From Patiria pectinifera (lineage: Eukaryota; Echinodermata; Asteroidea; Valvatida; Asterinidae), in contig CM057142.1 of the NCBI GenBank assembly GCA_029964075.1, positions 38,938,392 through 39,002,391 on the forward strand: DNA of 64,000 nucleotides, in the 5' to 3' direction. The notes below the pieces were generated by a model, which made no database searches, had not been told where the DNA came from, and saw only the letters and a list, made by a program, of their open reading frames with translations. Shown piece after piece: positions 13,101 to 28,100 of this stretch. The position numbers and the translations under genes are program-made. Every line of letters starts with the position of its first letter. The first letter of the stretch is position 1.

Positions 13101-16100
13101 CTGCACACGTCTTCCTGGGCATCAGAACCCAACATGTTGTCACATCCTACTCTCTGAAACACCAAAAACCAAGCAAAATAAAACCATAAAGAATAGTGGA
13201 TGAACAAAGGAATGGGTCTGTGTCCATGTCACACTCCAGTTGAATCATGGGTTGAATACTCTCTAAATTTGGAAGAGTAAAAATCACTCGTAGCTAAAAG
13301 AGTCGTCCGCCATATGGTTCTTTGAAAGAGTGGAAGTTTCACTCTTTTAGAGTGAAGTTGTCATCTTTTGGAGTGGTTTTTCACTCTTTTACATTCAGAG
13401 AGTAGCTTAACTTGAACTGGACTTGCGACTAGACTTGTGATCGGCTTGCGATAACGAGGACTTCTCTACTGTATTGGATGAAGGGGCACAGGCAATACAA
13501 CCTAGGGATGAGCAGGTAACTGTGCAACCTCACTCAATTCTCATCACAGTTTAACAGGATACCGGTATATGGGTTTCATGGTTTCATGGCACCTCGATCT
13601 AGCGAACAAAAACCAAAACAAAAAAGGGAGAGTGCAAATCTACGGTAAAAATATTATAAAATCATGAATTGAGAGCTAGGCGTGTACAAAGGTTATGTGT
13701 ATTTTGTGCTGGGTGTGTTTGGAATTAAAAGCAAATGTATGATCAATCTAAACAGGTTTTCATAATCTACCTAATTTTCTGGCAATAAAACCCCCACATC
13801 CTCTCATAAAAACTTATGATAAGGAGAATATAATCCTTTCCTTGTTCCACTTCAACCTGCACCTGCACCCTAGACCCCCCCCCAACCCCCACCCTCATAG
13901 TTAGTGAGCTTTTGGGTAACTTTTTTTGTAACTTGTGGTAGGCAATTGAAACTCCAATAACATGACCTTTGGCCAAATAAGTCTTGCTTGTGGTTTAATT
14001 GCCACCTCCCCCCAAAACCAGGAGCAAATATGTTTTGATTGATCATATCAAGTGTTATCAGAACACCGACTTTTGTCTCATTAAATTTTTTCTCCTCCAA
14101 ACAAAAACAGTATCTTCCAAAACTAAACGCGCATGCCAGTGGGGTGAGTAATGGTTTTAGTGTGGTCAGGTTGGACGATATGGTTCAAGAGGTTACTGTA
14201 AGCCCACACAGATGCAAACAAATCAGAGGGTGGTTTTGAAAGATCTGGGGCCAAGAGATAATGCCCACCCCCTCATCTGAATCAATTTGCACTGCACCGA
14301 GGAGCTTAGAAATAATAGAACAAGCAACAGTCAATCATTTTTATCGGCCGTTTATACTCCCTGCCCACTCTCAAACTGATTTATTTCGGGACTCTCTTGA
14401 AAACACTGAGCAAACAGATCGACTTTACATCAGAAAGAGCAAATCCAATATCCATATTTGTTTATGTGATGTACTGTTAAGAGTGGCGTGTGGCATATTG
14501 GACTAGAGCCCACAATGACAGCATTTCTGCAACGCTGCCGTGCTGTGTGCAAACCAGTTTCATAATGCAGATCAGATTTCAAGCATTTCATAAAGGAGAA
14601 GAGTATAGTGGTTTTAATTTTATGGTGTTGCTAACTTTGCAGTGCTGCTAACATTTTTGGCAACCATTTCCTGGAGGATGACCGTGAAGTCATAAACATT
14701 TGGCAAAATTTGCATCATATCTTGATCAAACAATAGAAATCTCCACAGGTCCCCAATTATTCACATTGCTAGGACCATAGAGAAAGAATGCTAAAACCTG
14801 GCATGACCATATGTCTTATATCCTTGAGCAAGACATTAAACTCTCCCCTGACACCTTACCAGCATGGAGGAACAAACAAATACCAGCATGACTGAGCTGG
14901 GAGGACATCCTAATCAAGGGCAGTAAACACATTCTCCGGTCATTTAATGCCAAGGTTACAAGTCACCTTGCTTTCTTTCAAGGCAAAACCCTCCAATGCC
15001 ACAGCTCATGGAACATACATGTAAGACAACTTGGTGGCTTTCATTTTATTGAAGAAAAGCCTAGTTATGAGAAACCTAAAAGCAAGCTAACATATTCAGA
15101 ACTAAGGTCTATTATAGAATTCAAGAAAACGATTAAATTTCGAGGGTAAAGTCACTAAAAGTTGGACCATCCCTCCTTTTCAAAATGTCCTGTGTCAATC
15201 CAAGTTAAAATGTGACACGTTCTGTCAAAACCAAACACTTCTGGGCCAAATTTAAATTGAGATACAACCAAAATTCAATGTGTGAGGTGTTATTGTTCAA
15301 TCCAAATTTATGCTCCGAAATGTTTACGTAATGTCATGTTTTCGGACCATACTTTTGCCTGAAATCTTTGGATGGTTTGAAAAGGTGCATCAGTTCAATT
15401 ATTGCATACCCAAAAGTTTTACAGGCGTATTCCTTTTTTTCTTCTACCTTTGTGAAATCAAAAACTTTAACTGGACATGATTAATTCTGTCAAAGAAAGT
15501 TTGCAGTCAGCAAGGTCTATGTTTTAACAATATTTAAACAAAATGTCCACGTTTTGACCATGCTTCCACGAACAGTCTGTTTTTGTCAGGGTTACGTCAT
15601 GACCTTTTTATTTCGTAGTGTTCATTTCCAACAAGTTTTCACATTTCAGAGATTTGCCGTTTTTCCCACGTAAAGCGTCCCACATCCCATATGATTCAAA
15701 ACAACACGTACCATACAATCACCATTCACGCACACGTCCAGCTTATCTGCTTCACACCTCGTTCCATCAATGACTTTCTCCGCAAGCCGATAGTAGAAGT
15801 TCTTGCCTTTCGGCATGCAGTTGAGCTCGCACTTGTTGTCAGCTGTGGCAATGTACAGAAGAAAAAAAATCAAAACTTTAAAACCAGTGAGCAAGCTAGC
15901 CCTTGCAAGACCATTCAGTTCATGTGTCCCTTCAGAGAAAGTTGTTTTGAGAGTGAAACTTGTTTTTAAAGAAACCAACTTGAAAGAAAAGTAAGATATG
16001 AGGCTGTGCATGGTGGAGATACTAATGAATGAAAGGTTTGCGGAAAGCCAGAAACATCATGTGGGAATAATTTCTCAAGCTAAGAGAATGGTTCTGAAAA

Positions 16101-19100
16101 GAACCAGAGGTATAAACACAACGTTCCGGTCAGTATGCTTTGACCGTCTTCAGGAGAACTCGCAAGAAAGCTTTATCCCTGCACTAAACAAATTCCTATC
16201 TGCAGAAATATAAAGAATAGCATTTTTTTGGGCCGAAAACGAAGAAAATTCTGCAGAAAGTGCCTTAACTTGAACTAGTTCACAACTTAATAAGTGCAGA
16301 AAATATTCACAAGCCTGTTGAGTTTTCAGTCCAAATTTTTACACCATACATAATTATTTCTGGATGCCTTTTTGAAACAGGGAAATCTTTATACATGTTT
16401 AAAAAAAATATCTTTGACCATTTTCAATTCTGTCCAGATTTTGCCAAGCTATGTGAACCTGGGCACTGTGCATGTATATTGTAAGTTGTCACTCCGATCC
16501 ATCTTGACATCTGGAATTTCTTTGGCTTGCAAATGGCCGTGAAATTAGATTTATTACCCTTAATGACTTGCCCAGGGAGCCAACTCACCCCCCCCCCCCT
16601 CAGTAGAGGGGTGTGTCCTCGCATGAACTTGGAAACAATTTTGACAAACTTGTTCAGCAATTTCCGGTAATTATTTTTTGCTCGAGACTTATGATATATG
16701 ACTGACAAGCGGTATGCATGAAATTACTGGGCCTTTGGGCCCTCATCAGAATTATGGATTTTATGGGTTACTAATTCATCAGATTTGTCCATAGTCTGGA
16801 GGATTTGTTCAGAATGTCTGGTTCACATTGCTGTAGGGTTGGGATGGTGTCACATGAGTTTTTATATTGGGGGGGGGGCAGGGGCATGGGAATCACTTTG
16901 AATAATTTCAATGGATTTAGAAGGGGGGAAAAAAGTCTTTCTTAGTTTTTATGAATTCTTTGAAGTGAGGTGAGTTTCGTGAAGGTCATACAGAAACATA
17001 TGTGAATGTTGGTGAACAGTGGGCTACACATCAAAAGAAAAACAAATACCCCAGACGAAATACAACCAAAGAAGCTAATGTTCAACAGAAACACAAATAT
17101 TGACCCAGCTCATTGCTTTTTTACTTGTTTCTCAACTGGTGGGAAAATAGCAAAGATGTCATTGGCCCAGGGCAGGGGACAGGACAGACAATGGGAGCAG
17201 ACAAGCATGCAGGGGTCCAATCAAAAGAGGATGTCTGGCTGAATGCTAGTCTCCCCCAAAACAAGGAACTTGTGGTTTCTTTTGTTCCCCTGTAAAACCT
17301 CATACATCATGCAGGACTCTTCCCTTTGATCCGCTGGTGCGTTTTATGACCAGGCTTGTGATAAAATAAAACAACAATACAACACAAGAAAGAATTTCCC
17401 ATCTCGGACACAGGAAGTTTGGATTACGGTCTGATCAATGCGAACTATACATGTGTACAGTCCGGTATAATTGGGGAGTAGAGTCGGTATTGTGTGTTAT
17501 TGATCATGACTAAAGTCACTTATTGTAGGGGGTTTCCTTTGCTTTATAACCATCCTTTCAGATTATATCACATTGATCTTAATACGGACCTCCCCTGGTA
17601 CCGAGTGATGGGTGAGTCATGGATTATCTGGGCATTGACATCATACATTTTTACCTGTATCTTTATCTTTAGTGAGCTCTCCAGAAACAAAATGTTGTAC
17701 TGGAAAAGATATGTACATTTAAGTCAGGTTGGCGTAGCGGTACTTTCCTCGCCTTCCGCCGCTGTGATCCGGGTTCGAATCTCACCTGGGCCAATATGTG
17801 GATTGGGTTTTCAGTCCCTGCCTGGGTTTCCCTTAGTTAGAATATTATTCTGGGGTTTTCCTCCGCCTCTAAAACTGTAATTTCTTCTCACTGTCTTTTC
17901 TCTACATTTTACTTCAGGCTTGAGAGATACAGCACCAAGGGCGCTTTTGAGGAATCCTTGGTTTTATTACCAGAAATAAAAAAAAAAAAAGAATGATAAT
18001 AATAATAATAATTACCCTGGATTGAACATTTGGAAGACATCCCCATAGACTTGTGCACAAACTTTTTCAAACTTAAATGTGCCCTAACCCAATATTCCCT
18101 TGTCCTTTTCCCACGAATTTCGGTATGTTTACTAATAAGACTACGAGCAACAATAATAAATTAATTGTGACAGCGAAATTGTGCCTCTAAAGGGGGGGGG
18201 GGGGCTGTGACATTAGGGAGACATGAAAATGTCTCCCTAATGACCGAAGTCTCCAATCGTGTGAAGAAATTACGATAACGTGTCTCCTTAGTGGTACCTT
18301 TACACATATAATCGTTTTTAATTAATTAATAAGCAACGGTAACAAATCTGTTTCCTCATGCTCGCATGACATGCAAATACCCACCCCTGTCCTCAAAATG
18401 AGGGGGCAATTGGATCTACTATAATCTGAAAGTCCGACTAATGGATCGTCTATGGTCTATCGATCCTCAAGCCCACACCCCGCCGCACCACACCAAGGCC
18501 CAGCACACCAATCACCCAGCACACCGGTCCCGACCCTTGCCCCCTGAACTGAATAAGCCAAGGTACTCTCCTTAGGCATGAACTCTGCACCACTATTCCC
18601 CTAATCATCTTGCCACATTTCAAAAAAATATGATTCCATAATACCACCTCACAACTTACATGTACATTTGTATACCGATGCCAAACAGGAAAAACAAAAT
18701 CGTTGAACTTTGTTTGTGCTGTGAGTCATCACATAATTTCTTTAACAGTTAAAAAATTTTGTTTCTATTTTTGCAAAGTCACAGTCAACTTGAGGGACTT
18801 CCACGCACCGTCAAGAAGTGATTTGTACAAGGAAATTGAAGTGATTTCAGGTTCCTGCCGGGCGACCGGACTAACCAATTGCAGAGCCGCTACTACATCC
18901 TTGATGAAGGACTAAGGATCAGGTTCAAGACTTAAGTGGTGGAATGAAATGTATAAGAAAAAAGTCCAAATGAATACAAGTTGAATACCTTTTGCAACGA
19001 GATAGAGCCCATCACTATCACCACGAATGAATATTATACAGTAATCACACGGGAAATGTATCCAGGTAAAATTAAAACTTTTTTTCAGCATTTATAAGAG

Positions 19101-22100
19101 TTTTAACAAAAAGACAACTGCCTGTAATGAAATTGTGTCAAGGAAATGTTCACCTCTTCTTTTTTGTTTATTTATTTAAGGTTTTTTATTTGTTTGGTTT
19201 TTGTTTTTAGTCTTTATTTATTAGTTATCAATTTTTAGTTTTTGTTTCGTTTTGCCTTATTGTTCAACTGCGTCATCTTAGGACATTTGGCCTTTTTTTT
19301 CGAAAAAATTTTAATCTGGGAAGATGAAACTAAAGTAAGAAGCAGCTAGTAAGAAGCAATAATTTTTTTAAAGATGTGCCTAAATCCTCTTTTCAAAGCT
19401 GCAATAATAAGCTGACATCTGGGAACCTCATAAAACACAATCGATCAACAATTTTTGAGCCTAAACTTTTACTGTTTGTACAAGTTGGCCATCGTCTCTG
19501 TCAGAGTTCTTAAACATGTGATAAATTCCTGAGCAAACTTCAGCAGGATGGACATAAATCAAAGTGAAAATTGTTACCTGCTATTGGAATAAGCATTAAG
19601 ACACTGGTCCCTCCATATTTATAAAATAGTGTCAGTCAAATCAATTTTGGATTAGAATAGGTGGACCGGGAAGCTCTAGACAAATAAACAGTAAACAGCT
19701 TATGGGATTTAGCCAAAGAAAAAAAAATAACCCTGACATTCCAAAGTCGTGATTGACATTCTGTCAGTCAAGTTAGAATGGCTCAATAATAAGTGTTGTA
19801 TTTCTTGGTACATGCATGGCACGATATTTAATCCGATACTTGTGGTTTGAAAAAAAATATATATGGATTTTAAGGTTTATTATCTTTACCACGGTAGTGA
19901 TTTACAATGTTAAACAGATCAAATGGTTTGGACTTGGCTTATGTTGAATTTATGTTTTCTTGAATTATAATATCCAATGGAATTTCATTCATTCTGGCAG
20001 GTACCCCAAAGGGCATAACCTCTGATGTTTTTCTCCTTTTTTTGGGGGGGGGGGAGGGAGAGGGGCAATTTATATATTACTTGAAATTGCAGCCAAACAC
20101 TTACCACATGTACATGTATGAGCAACTACTGCTCTACTTTCTAAAACACAACTAAGATATCATCAAAGAGTTTTCAAATTAAAACAATACTATTCATGTC
20201 TCTAAATGTTATTGGCATGTGAACATGTAGCCATGGTCGCTAGTATTAGTATTAACATTCAGGCATGCAACTGGGAGTTCGGAGGGAAAAAACGAGGAAA
20301 ACCACTCCAGACTTTGTACATTATTTTTCAATTTGTAATGGCATTCACGAGAAGTAAAAAACAAGGAATTCAGCGGATCCGACAGGAAAAATTGCATGCC
20401 TGAATATTGCTTCATGTATGTAGCAATATGACTACAAGTGAAACTTTGGCCCCCCCCAAAAAAAATCAATAGTTACATGTATTTTCTTTTTATTTTCCCT
20501 TATTCTGGGGGGGGGGGGACTGAAGTTACAGCATAATGTGTATGCACTCCACTTGAAGAGTACGTTTTGAGCCCTAACAATTTTGCTGACAACAATGGTG
20601 ATTTCAGGGCAATTTTTCTCCCTATGTCCCCCATTGACGGGAAATAACACTTGATTCAATTTCTGGGGTGAAGTGGAAGAGTGGTGATTGCTAAATAAAC
20701 AGCCTTCCCTTCTTTCCATCCCTGGCTCTGCCATGCTCACTTCCTGGTAGTCAATGGCTGGAGCTTGTTTATAAATATCCAAGCAGGAAGGAAACTATTC
20801 AGCCTGTTGTTGATTCATACAACAAGTGCCAACGATAATAATAACTTGCTAATTGTTTTAGAGTCATTAAAGGGCCACTTGATTTTATTGGCGATGTTTT
20901 GGACTGGTGGTGGCCTTGCTTTAACTTAAGGTCACAATGTTGTCTAGCAACTGTAAAAAAAAAAATTACCTCACAAAATAATCTGAAATAAATCCTCTAA
21001 TGAACCACAAAGGAAACTGATGAGGTTCTATTTCAGACAAAATACGGCTGATCAAAGAATTGAGTGGGGAAGCTCTACTTTTTTTTACCTAAAGCTGTTT
21101 TTTTTTAATGTGACGTCTGAAACTGATAAAGGTGTAACCCTGAGCAAAGAGTCTGTGATACATCTTAACAATATTTACCCCAGTGGTTTGTTTGTTTTCT
21201 CATGGAAAGGTATTAATTAAATTAATGTCCCACTGTCAAATTATTATTAGAAGCACCGACTTAAAATAAAACATCTTTTGATTGAAGCTGTGATTTTGAA
21301 GCAAATTTTTAAAAGTTGACATTCCAGTGACAAATGTTACCCAAAACCAAACCAGTGAAACTGTCAAAGGAACTAGGTTTTCTGCAAGTGAACAAGAGCA
21401 ACTCTCCTTAGGGTTGAGAAGAATATTGTTGTCACAAATCTAAACTGACTTGAAAATTACAATTACGTTTTGTTCTGGATTCTTAAACCCTAAATCCCCA
21501 TATTTTCCCCCAGGAACTTTCCTGCGAAGTCCAAAATCCTCCACTTTGTTTGACAACGTGTACTGTCTGACTTTCAATTAAGGTGCATCAATTTACCAAT
21601 GGGCTCCTTGGGCAACTATACCCTCAACGGCAAGAAAGGGAGAGTTGGGGGAGACCAAGTGCGACATTCCTACACACCGCCGACAACGCTTGACCCTCAC
21701 TGATGGCTTTGTGCACACTCAGAATAAAATTTGACTTGCATAATTCACGCCATATACATGCGAACCAGTCGCGCATGCAGTGTGTCCCATATCCACGAGC
21801 TCTTAAAAGTGGTAAAACTTGTGCCCTTGTTCTCACACGGAGCCTATGATGGCTGGGATTTAATACCTTCATAAATCTGGCAATAGCCTCAAAATTCTCC
21901 TGGTGGTAAAAGAAAACAGACATAATTTGGGGTTTTTTTTTGGGGGGGGGGGTTAAGTTACCTCCAAGGTATGGAACCCAACTGAAGAAGCTTCCCAGGA
22001 ATTCTTTGGTGTTGTATTTGCTACACTGCTCCTCGCGGAAATCCTGAGCCCCTTCAGGACAATCTTGAATGTTGCAGGAACTGTAGTTGATGTCTGGTCC

Positions 22101-25100
22101 CACACAGTTGGGCCTCGCACCTGGTCTGCTCAAAGCAAACACAGTGTAATTATTAATCTGAGATCAGTAAAGGGTTATCTGCATTCTGCCAAAAAAACTA
22201 GGATTTTAATGATTTGTGCACTTTTTGGGGTGAGAACTACATTGAAAAAGAGTAAAATGTGGTGGATAAATGTACATTCTCCATACTCTGAAATGAGCCC
22301 CATTGTCATTCTCTATTGTACTGAGGTGTCGTCAATTCCTCTAGGGTGTGGGTGACACAAATTGCGACAGGATTAAACAATTTCGCTGAAAATAACACCC
22401 ATCATTGATAGAGAATTGTTGTAACTAGAATGTTTTTTAGCAACTCACGACCCCTTATTTATGGCAATCTGAATTTCGTCCCCAATTGACATAACTGATC
22501 TCATAATGGCTGAATTTGGAGGCAAGATTTAGTATTTGTTCCAAACCACATGAAATTAAACTGTTTAAAAAATGTATTCACAAATGCAAAGACAAGAAAT
22601 GGATAGTCTGATTTCATACACGAAGATCAGCAGTATGAATAATGAACCAATCTCCCAAAATATCAGAACGGAAAACCACTACATCAGCAACTAAGGTAAC
22701 AAGGGCAGTAATACCTTGCAGTGATGCATTTCCTCTCTTGGTAGGAGACGCCCCCTCCACAAGATCGGGAACAGGGGCTCCATTCATCGCTCCATGGACC
22801 CCATCGGTCTCCCTCCAGGGCCTGCCTCACAGAACGCTGTCAAAAATGAAAATTACCAAACAACCCTGATGAGGATAACATACATGTACATGCATGCACT
22901 GGTAATACCAACATCGTTTTTTTCTCCCACTTAATTGAACTGCCAAAAGTAATTAAATTCCTTGGTTTAAGGCCCACTAACCTCTATAAAAGCTGTGTTA
23001 AATACACATAGTAGTTTGAGGGATAAGTTACCTGTACCGGATTTTGGCATGCAGCACATATGTTAATTTGATGAATAATTACATGCTAATTACTTATCTT
23101 TAGTGAGTTACAGTTGCTTGGATCCTTCCATACAAACTCATACTAATATTCATACCCCCCCACCCCGAAGACTGTTTTTCAGTCATACTCCTCTCACAAT
23201 AATGTATTTTTAAAATGGAACTATTTTCTTGAGGATTTGGTAAACTTTCACACAACTTTCCCAAAATATTAAGAACAGCACAAAACACTTCCAAACATTG
23301 TTCATGACAAATTGAAACTTTATTCTTGCTCTGATTCTTGTCTAGGTCTTGCCCCAAAACAAATGCACGTTTGTTACAATGTAAAGTTGATGTTTATGTA
23401 TCAGGGAAAGCTGTACATAACCTTTGTTTATATCATAACAAATACAGACATTCCACTTGAAAATGCACAATATGGACCATTGAAAGTCAAAACACTGATG
23501 ACTTTTTACCCATGGTTTATTGACTGTGGGTGGTTAATTCAACCCTACTGGATACTGATGATGAACACAAGCCACAAGTCTGCATTCCAGCCAATAGTTT
23601 CACCGCCACAAGTACCACTGGGGATCCATTGTTAAATGCATCCAGGCCTAAAGCTTCAGGGTCCAGGGGAAGACTCAAGACTGTAGACCAGCTATAAATA
23701 GATCTGTTCCTGACTTCCCCAGCCCCTGAGTCACCCTCTAACTATTTCCTCTCCTTGGTATTGATTGATGACTAAGCCAACAAGTATACACAAAAACTCA
23801 ATCATTATGCAAGTAACAAACAAACAAACAAGTGGCTGTTGTCTTGGGCTGCAGTTTGTTCACAGGCGGAAGCCTAGAAAGTTAGCAACAGTGCAGTGAA
23901 CAGTATTTAAACGGAAATCTGCAGATGTTGACAGCTAGTAGTAAAGCTGGACCCTCCTCCAATGAATTACTCCCCGGAGACATTACATTTAGATCATTTG
24001 CATTTATCCCCAAAGTAATCTACTTAATTATTATCAAAAAGCACACATGGATTAAAGATCACACTGGTGCTAAATACCCCATGCAATCATTCCATCTGGC
24101 TTGCTGCCATTTAGAAAGAAATCAAGAAATGTAGGTGATTTTCAAATGATCAGTCAATTGATGTCTTGAGTTTTTTTGTAAACAAAATTGTGTTTCGTGA
24201 TCAAAAGAGGTTGTGCAGGGAGTTTCACATTTTCCCGTTGGATTTTGAGTGGTTTTAATACTGGAAAGGAACAAAATACATGAAAAGCAAACAATGATCC
24301 CATATATTTTGAGGGCTAGTGCAAGGGGCCTAGCTGGACGGGATACAAAACAATTTAAAGTGAACTTATACAATTATTGTGACTTCCACACACACTGATG
24401 AATAAATTATAGCTCCACGAATGAATACATAACATTTACTGATGAATGACTCATTTGAAAATGATCAGCAACCATGTTGCTTAATTCTTGAGCATTTTCC
24501 GGAGCAATATAAAAACTTATGAAACTAAGCAATTTAGTCCAGAATGTATTGATTTTGTGAGTTTCAAATTGAGTATCAAGAGAAATTTAAGGCATAAGAA
24601 GACATCACACATGTACATGTGTGTACATATGTACACGACATGGAATTTGAGTGAAATTGATTCAAAATGAGAGAAAAAAACCAGAGAGGAAAAGGTGGGA
24701 AAAATCCATTCTTCTTATATAACCTCCCTCCCTCCAGATACAGGCACTCACCCACCCAACACCAACAGGTTTTTTCAAGCACATAATACCAGGACAATGG
24801 TGCCAAAGTTTTATGACACTACAAAGCACTGGACTCTGGTCCAATGTGAATGGCTACTTGACAGGTGAGTGGCATAATCTTATAATCAGCTTACAGTCCA
24901 ACAAGATGACACACCACTGCTTGACAGGACACCCATTCATGGCTTCTGTGATGTTACAACCACTTGTGTGGTATTTTTTACTGACTGGCCATGAATAGTG
25001 TAACTGGCACACCTCATACAGCTGCACTGTCTCCCTTATTGCTACATTTGATTGCGCACACTTGTTTAGACACTGATCATATTTTCATATGGTTGCAATT

Positions 25101-28100
25101 CGGAAATTGAGCTTCACAAATCATTAAAATATTTAACTAAAAAAAGTAATATCTACTCAGAAAGTTGGGTTTTACTTTATTAATCAACCAAGAAAGAAAA
25201 GTCTTCTTATAATACAGAAATACACAAGTGAAAAAAAATCAATCCTTACGGCTGAATGCTATTTTCTAATAGGGTAGGCCCTGCTACTAAATCGAGCATA
25301 CATTTTAGAAGGTTCTAAATTACATTCAATGTGACTCGTAAAGCACCACTGAAAAAATAAATAATAAAAGCCCGGCCAAACGGTTCAACTTTCTCATCAG
25401 AAATTTATCCAGAAAAAAAAAAATGAGGTTTGGCTTCTATATATGCTTCTTTTTCTTGAGTTTAGGCCTAAATAAAAATTGCCAAATTAAAACTGTTGGG
25501 GAAAAAAAGTGGAATTCTATATCAGCAACAAGACCTTTGTAGGTCATCAGAAATAAAATACTGAAGCCGAGAAACAGACCAAATCATTTACTACTGAAGT
25601 TATAAATTTGCCTATTCTTTTCTTCAACTGTTCATCTGACAAGCAGACCTCCAACTTTATCCCTCTATGACTCAACTGACCACAAACCCTGTGCACTTTT
25701 TCTATATCTTCACCGGATGTTAGAGCAATAGATCTGTAAAGATTGTGGTGAATCAGCCTGACTTAATCCCTCCAAACAGAGGTACTTTCTTGCACCATGC
25801 TTGCACTTATCGAGCCATTATCCATGGAAGTGCCTGCACTGTCTGCAGACGCTTGGAGTCCCCCATGGAGCAAGGAACTGACTCACCGTCTAATTGTAAG
25901 ACGTGATCAAAAGACAGCAAAACCATCTACAGTTTGTAAAAGTCTTATTAAGCTTTTCATGGGTGTCTCAACGACGTGTGAATTTTGCTTCAATTGCATG
26001 AGAAGTTTCCCATAAAATACAATTAATGGAACTATCTTCCAGAGGATACGGTGTCAATTCAAAACATTTTATGTAATTACAAAGAACACCCCTCTTCCCC
26101 CGGCAGATGAGATATTTCTTCTCCTGTGTGTAAAGTTAAATAAAAAAGAGATAACTTGTGGCACAATGTGTAAATTCCATATTACGAGCAGGTAACTACA
26201 TGTATTAAAAAAAAATTAATCTGATTTGAATATTTGTGTAGTTTGAATAAAAAAATTTATGTGTAGGGCCTACGGCCAAAAGAGGAGATTGATCAGTTAA
26301 ATGCAGTCTTCGTAAATGTGAACACCTCTTTTCATGGTAATTTTCAAACTCAACATTCTGTTACATGTATATGAAGAAAAAAATCATTCAGTGGAATGAT
26401 TTTCATTTTCAAACCAACTTACAAGGGCTCGCGATGCAAACCTACAGAAAATAATGAAATTGATATATCGTTGCACTACCTCCCCTGGATACACAGGGAA
26501 CAGAACAGAAGGCGACAAGCTAAACAACGCTAGTGTATCATCTATTGTTGACATGCCCACTCTGACTCAGTGATACCCTACTACTACTAGTGCACAAAGA
26601 ACTATCAATGACCATGAACAAACAGGCCCCAAGTCAAATGCCACCTGAATCTTCAGAAACTAACTTTTCAAAGTACACACTGTCAAATAATGTGGTTTGA
26701 GTAGTGCTGCTTCATGTAGGTGGTAATGTACACATGAACACCCTGCCCCAATAATATCGGTAGGTCTCACCAAACTGTCAACAACAACAAACAAAAATTG
26801 TAGTCAGTCTGACAGTCTGTGAGTGTGACCAACGTCTCGACACAAAACCACAAACTACCACCAAGTATCGCCCCCTCCAATCACCCCAACTATTCTTGGA
26901 CTAACAACTTCCTCAAATCAAAACCAAATCCACATGTAAACATCCCATTTTTCTTTTCAATCAGGAAAAAAAGTTAAATGCCACATAAAATGTTTATGAC
27001 TGACATGAATACGACCACCTTGGGAGACCCTGAGGCTCATTTTTTTTTCTCTTTCTGAAAAAGAACACACACTTCAGAAACAGCAGCAACTTTGACAATA
27101 GTCTGGAGTCGGCACTTCTTCTTTGTAGTGGAGGTGTTTTTGCAAATAACCAGGCATCTGAGGGGTCTGCTACCGGAAGAGGTCAATGAGTCAAGAATAC
27201 CCAAAGCAAACAGGCAAATATAATGAAAAGTGTCCACACAAAAAAGAACACCCACAGTTCTCAGACAATTTTGTAGTATAGGCCTGAATATGTACAACGT
27301 TATATACATGTGGTATTGCTTGAAAAGAAACCTCAATGCTGTTGAACAATTACAAAAGAAAAGTATACATGTACAATGTATGCATGTATGTATGTACAGT
27401 GAACAATTACTTTCAAAGTTGTAAAAAAGGAGCAGCACATTAAATGGAATTGTCCAGAACAACTGACGCACACTAGTGTGACTATAATTTTTAGATTTCT
27501 CTATCATAAATGCTCAATTTAGATCAGGCCAAGAAAAAATTATTTGTTTCCTATTTTGTTGAAAAAAAAGAAAAGTGTGTTGGTGGGTGGGTGGGTAAAA
27601 ACTTATTTTTTCTCCCAAATTTTTTAAAGCCCCCCAAAATAGGGAAGGATAATGGCTGACTGTTGGTTTCTTTGGGCATTATGTATTAGTAACATGGTGG
27701 AATTGAAATCTAATTTTTTTTTTTTTTAAATTCGGTTTGAATTTCACTATTCGGTTTCAATTTTGGAAACCAGATATTCAGAAAACTACTGGAACATCCC
27801 TTAAATTGCTCCATATGGTCTCTGATTGTAAATGCAGTCACTTGTTAGTGGTCTTCTTAGTTCATAAACAGCCTGCCCATTCGACTTTCAGAGAGTTCCC
27901 ATGATCCCATCCATTTTGTTCAACATTATAGCTCTGCAGTGTTCCTGCAAACTACACAATGTATAGCCTACCTAGTCATCTCTGGGAGTGGGAGGGCATT
28001 TTATGTGACACCTCACTTTTCACTTTTTGTTGGCATGATTGGGAGCTGGATGAGAACTTCCAGCAAAATCAGATAACCCTAACATTCGGTTTCAAATAAA

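Larger units (their letters stand above)
15843..21961. other. Papilin-like intron: repeats only
   Basis: A 6.1-kb intron. Recognised inside it are the stem-loop repeat at 16024-16166, a SINE at 17715-18013, a 14-bp-arm hairpin at 18211-18242, a MITE at 20260-20402 and a dispersed repeat at 21600-21855. I saw no exon on either strand in the remainder. Confidence 0.6.

Noticed and set aside
17715-17790. Possible tRNA gene on the plus strand
   Set aside because: Good A- and B-boxes, but no matching acceptor stem, and it continues into a SINE core and TAA tail.
18703-18915. 70-codon plus-strand open frame ending [13 protein letters not shown]...
   Set aside because: No recognisable domain, no splice context tying it to a gene, and length within chance expectation.
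25797-26015. Plus-strand open frame of 72 codons, and a strong minus-strand donor near 25885
   Set aside because: The peptide matches nothing I recognise, and the minus strand upstream of the donor is full of stops, so I do not call an exon.
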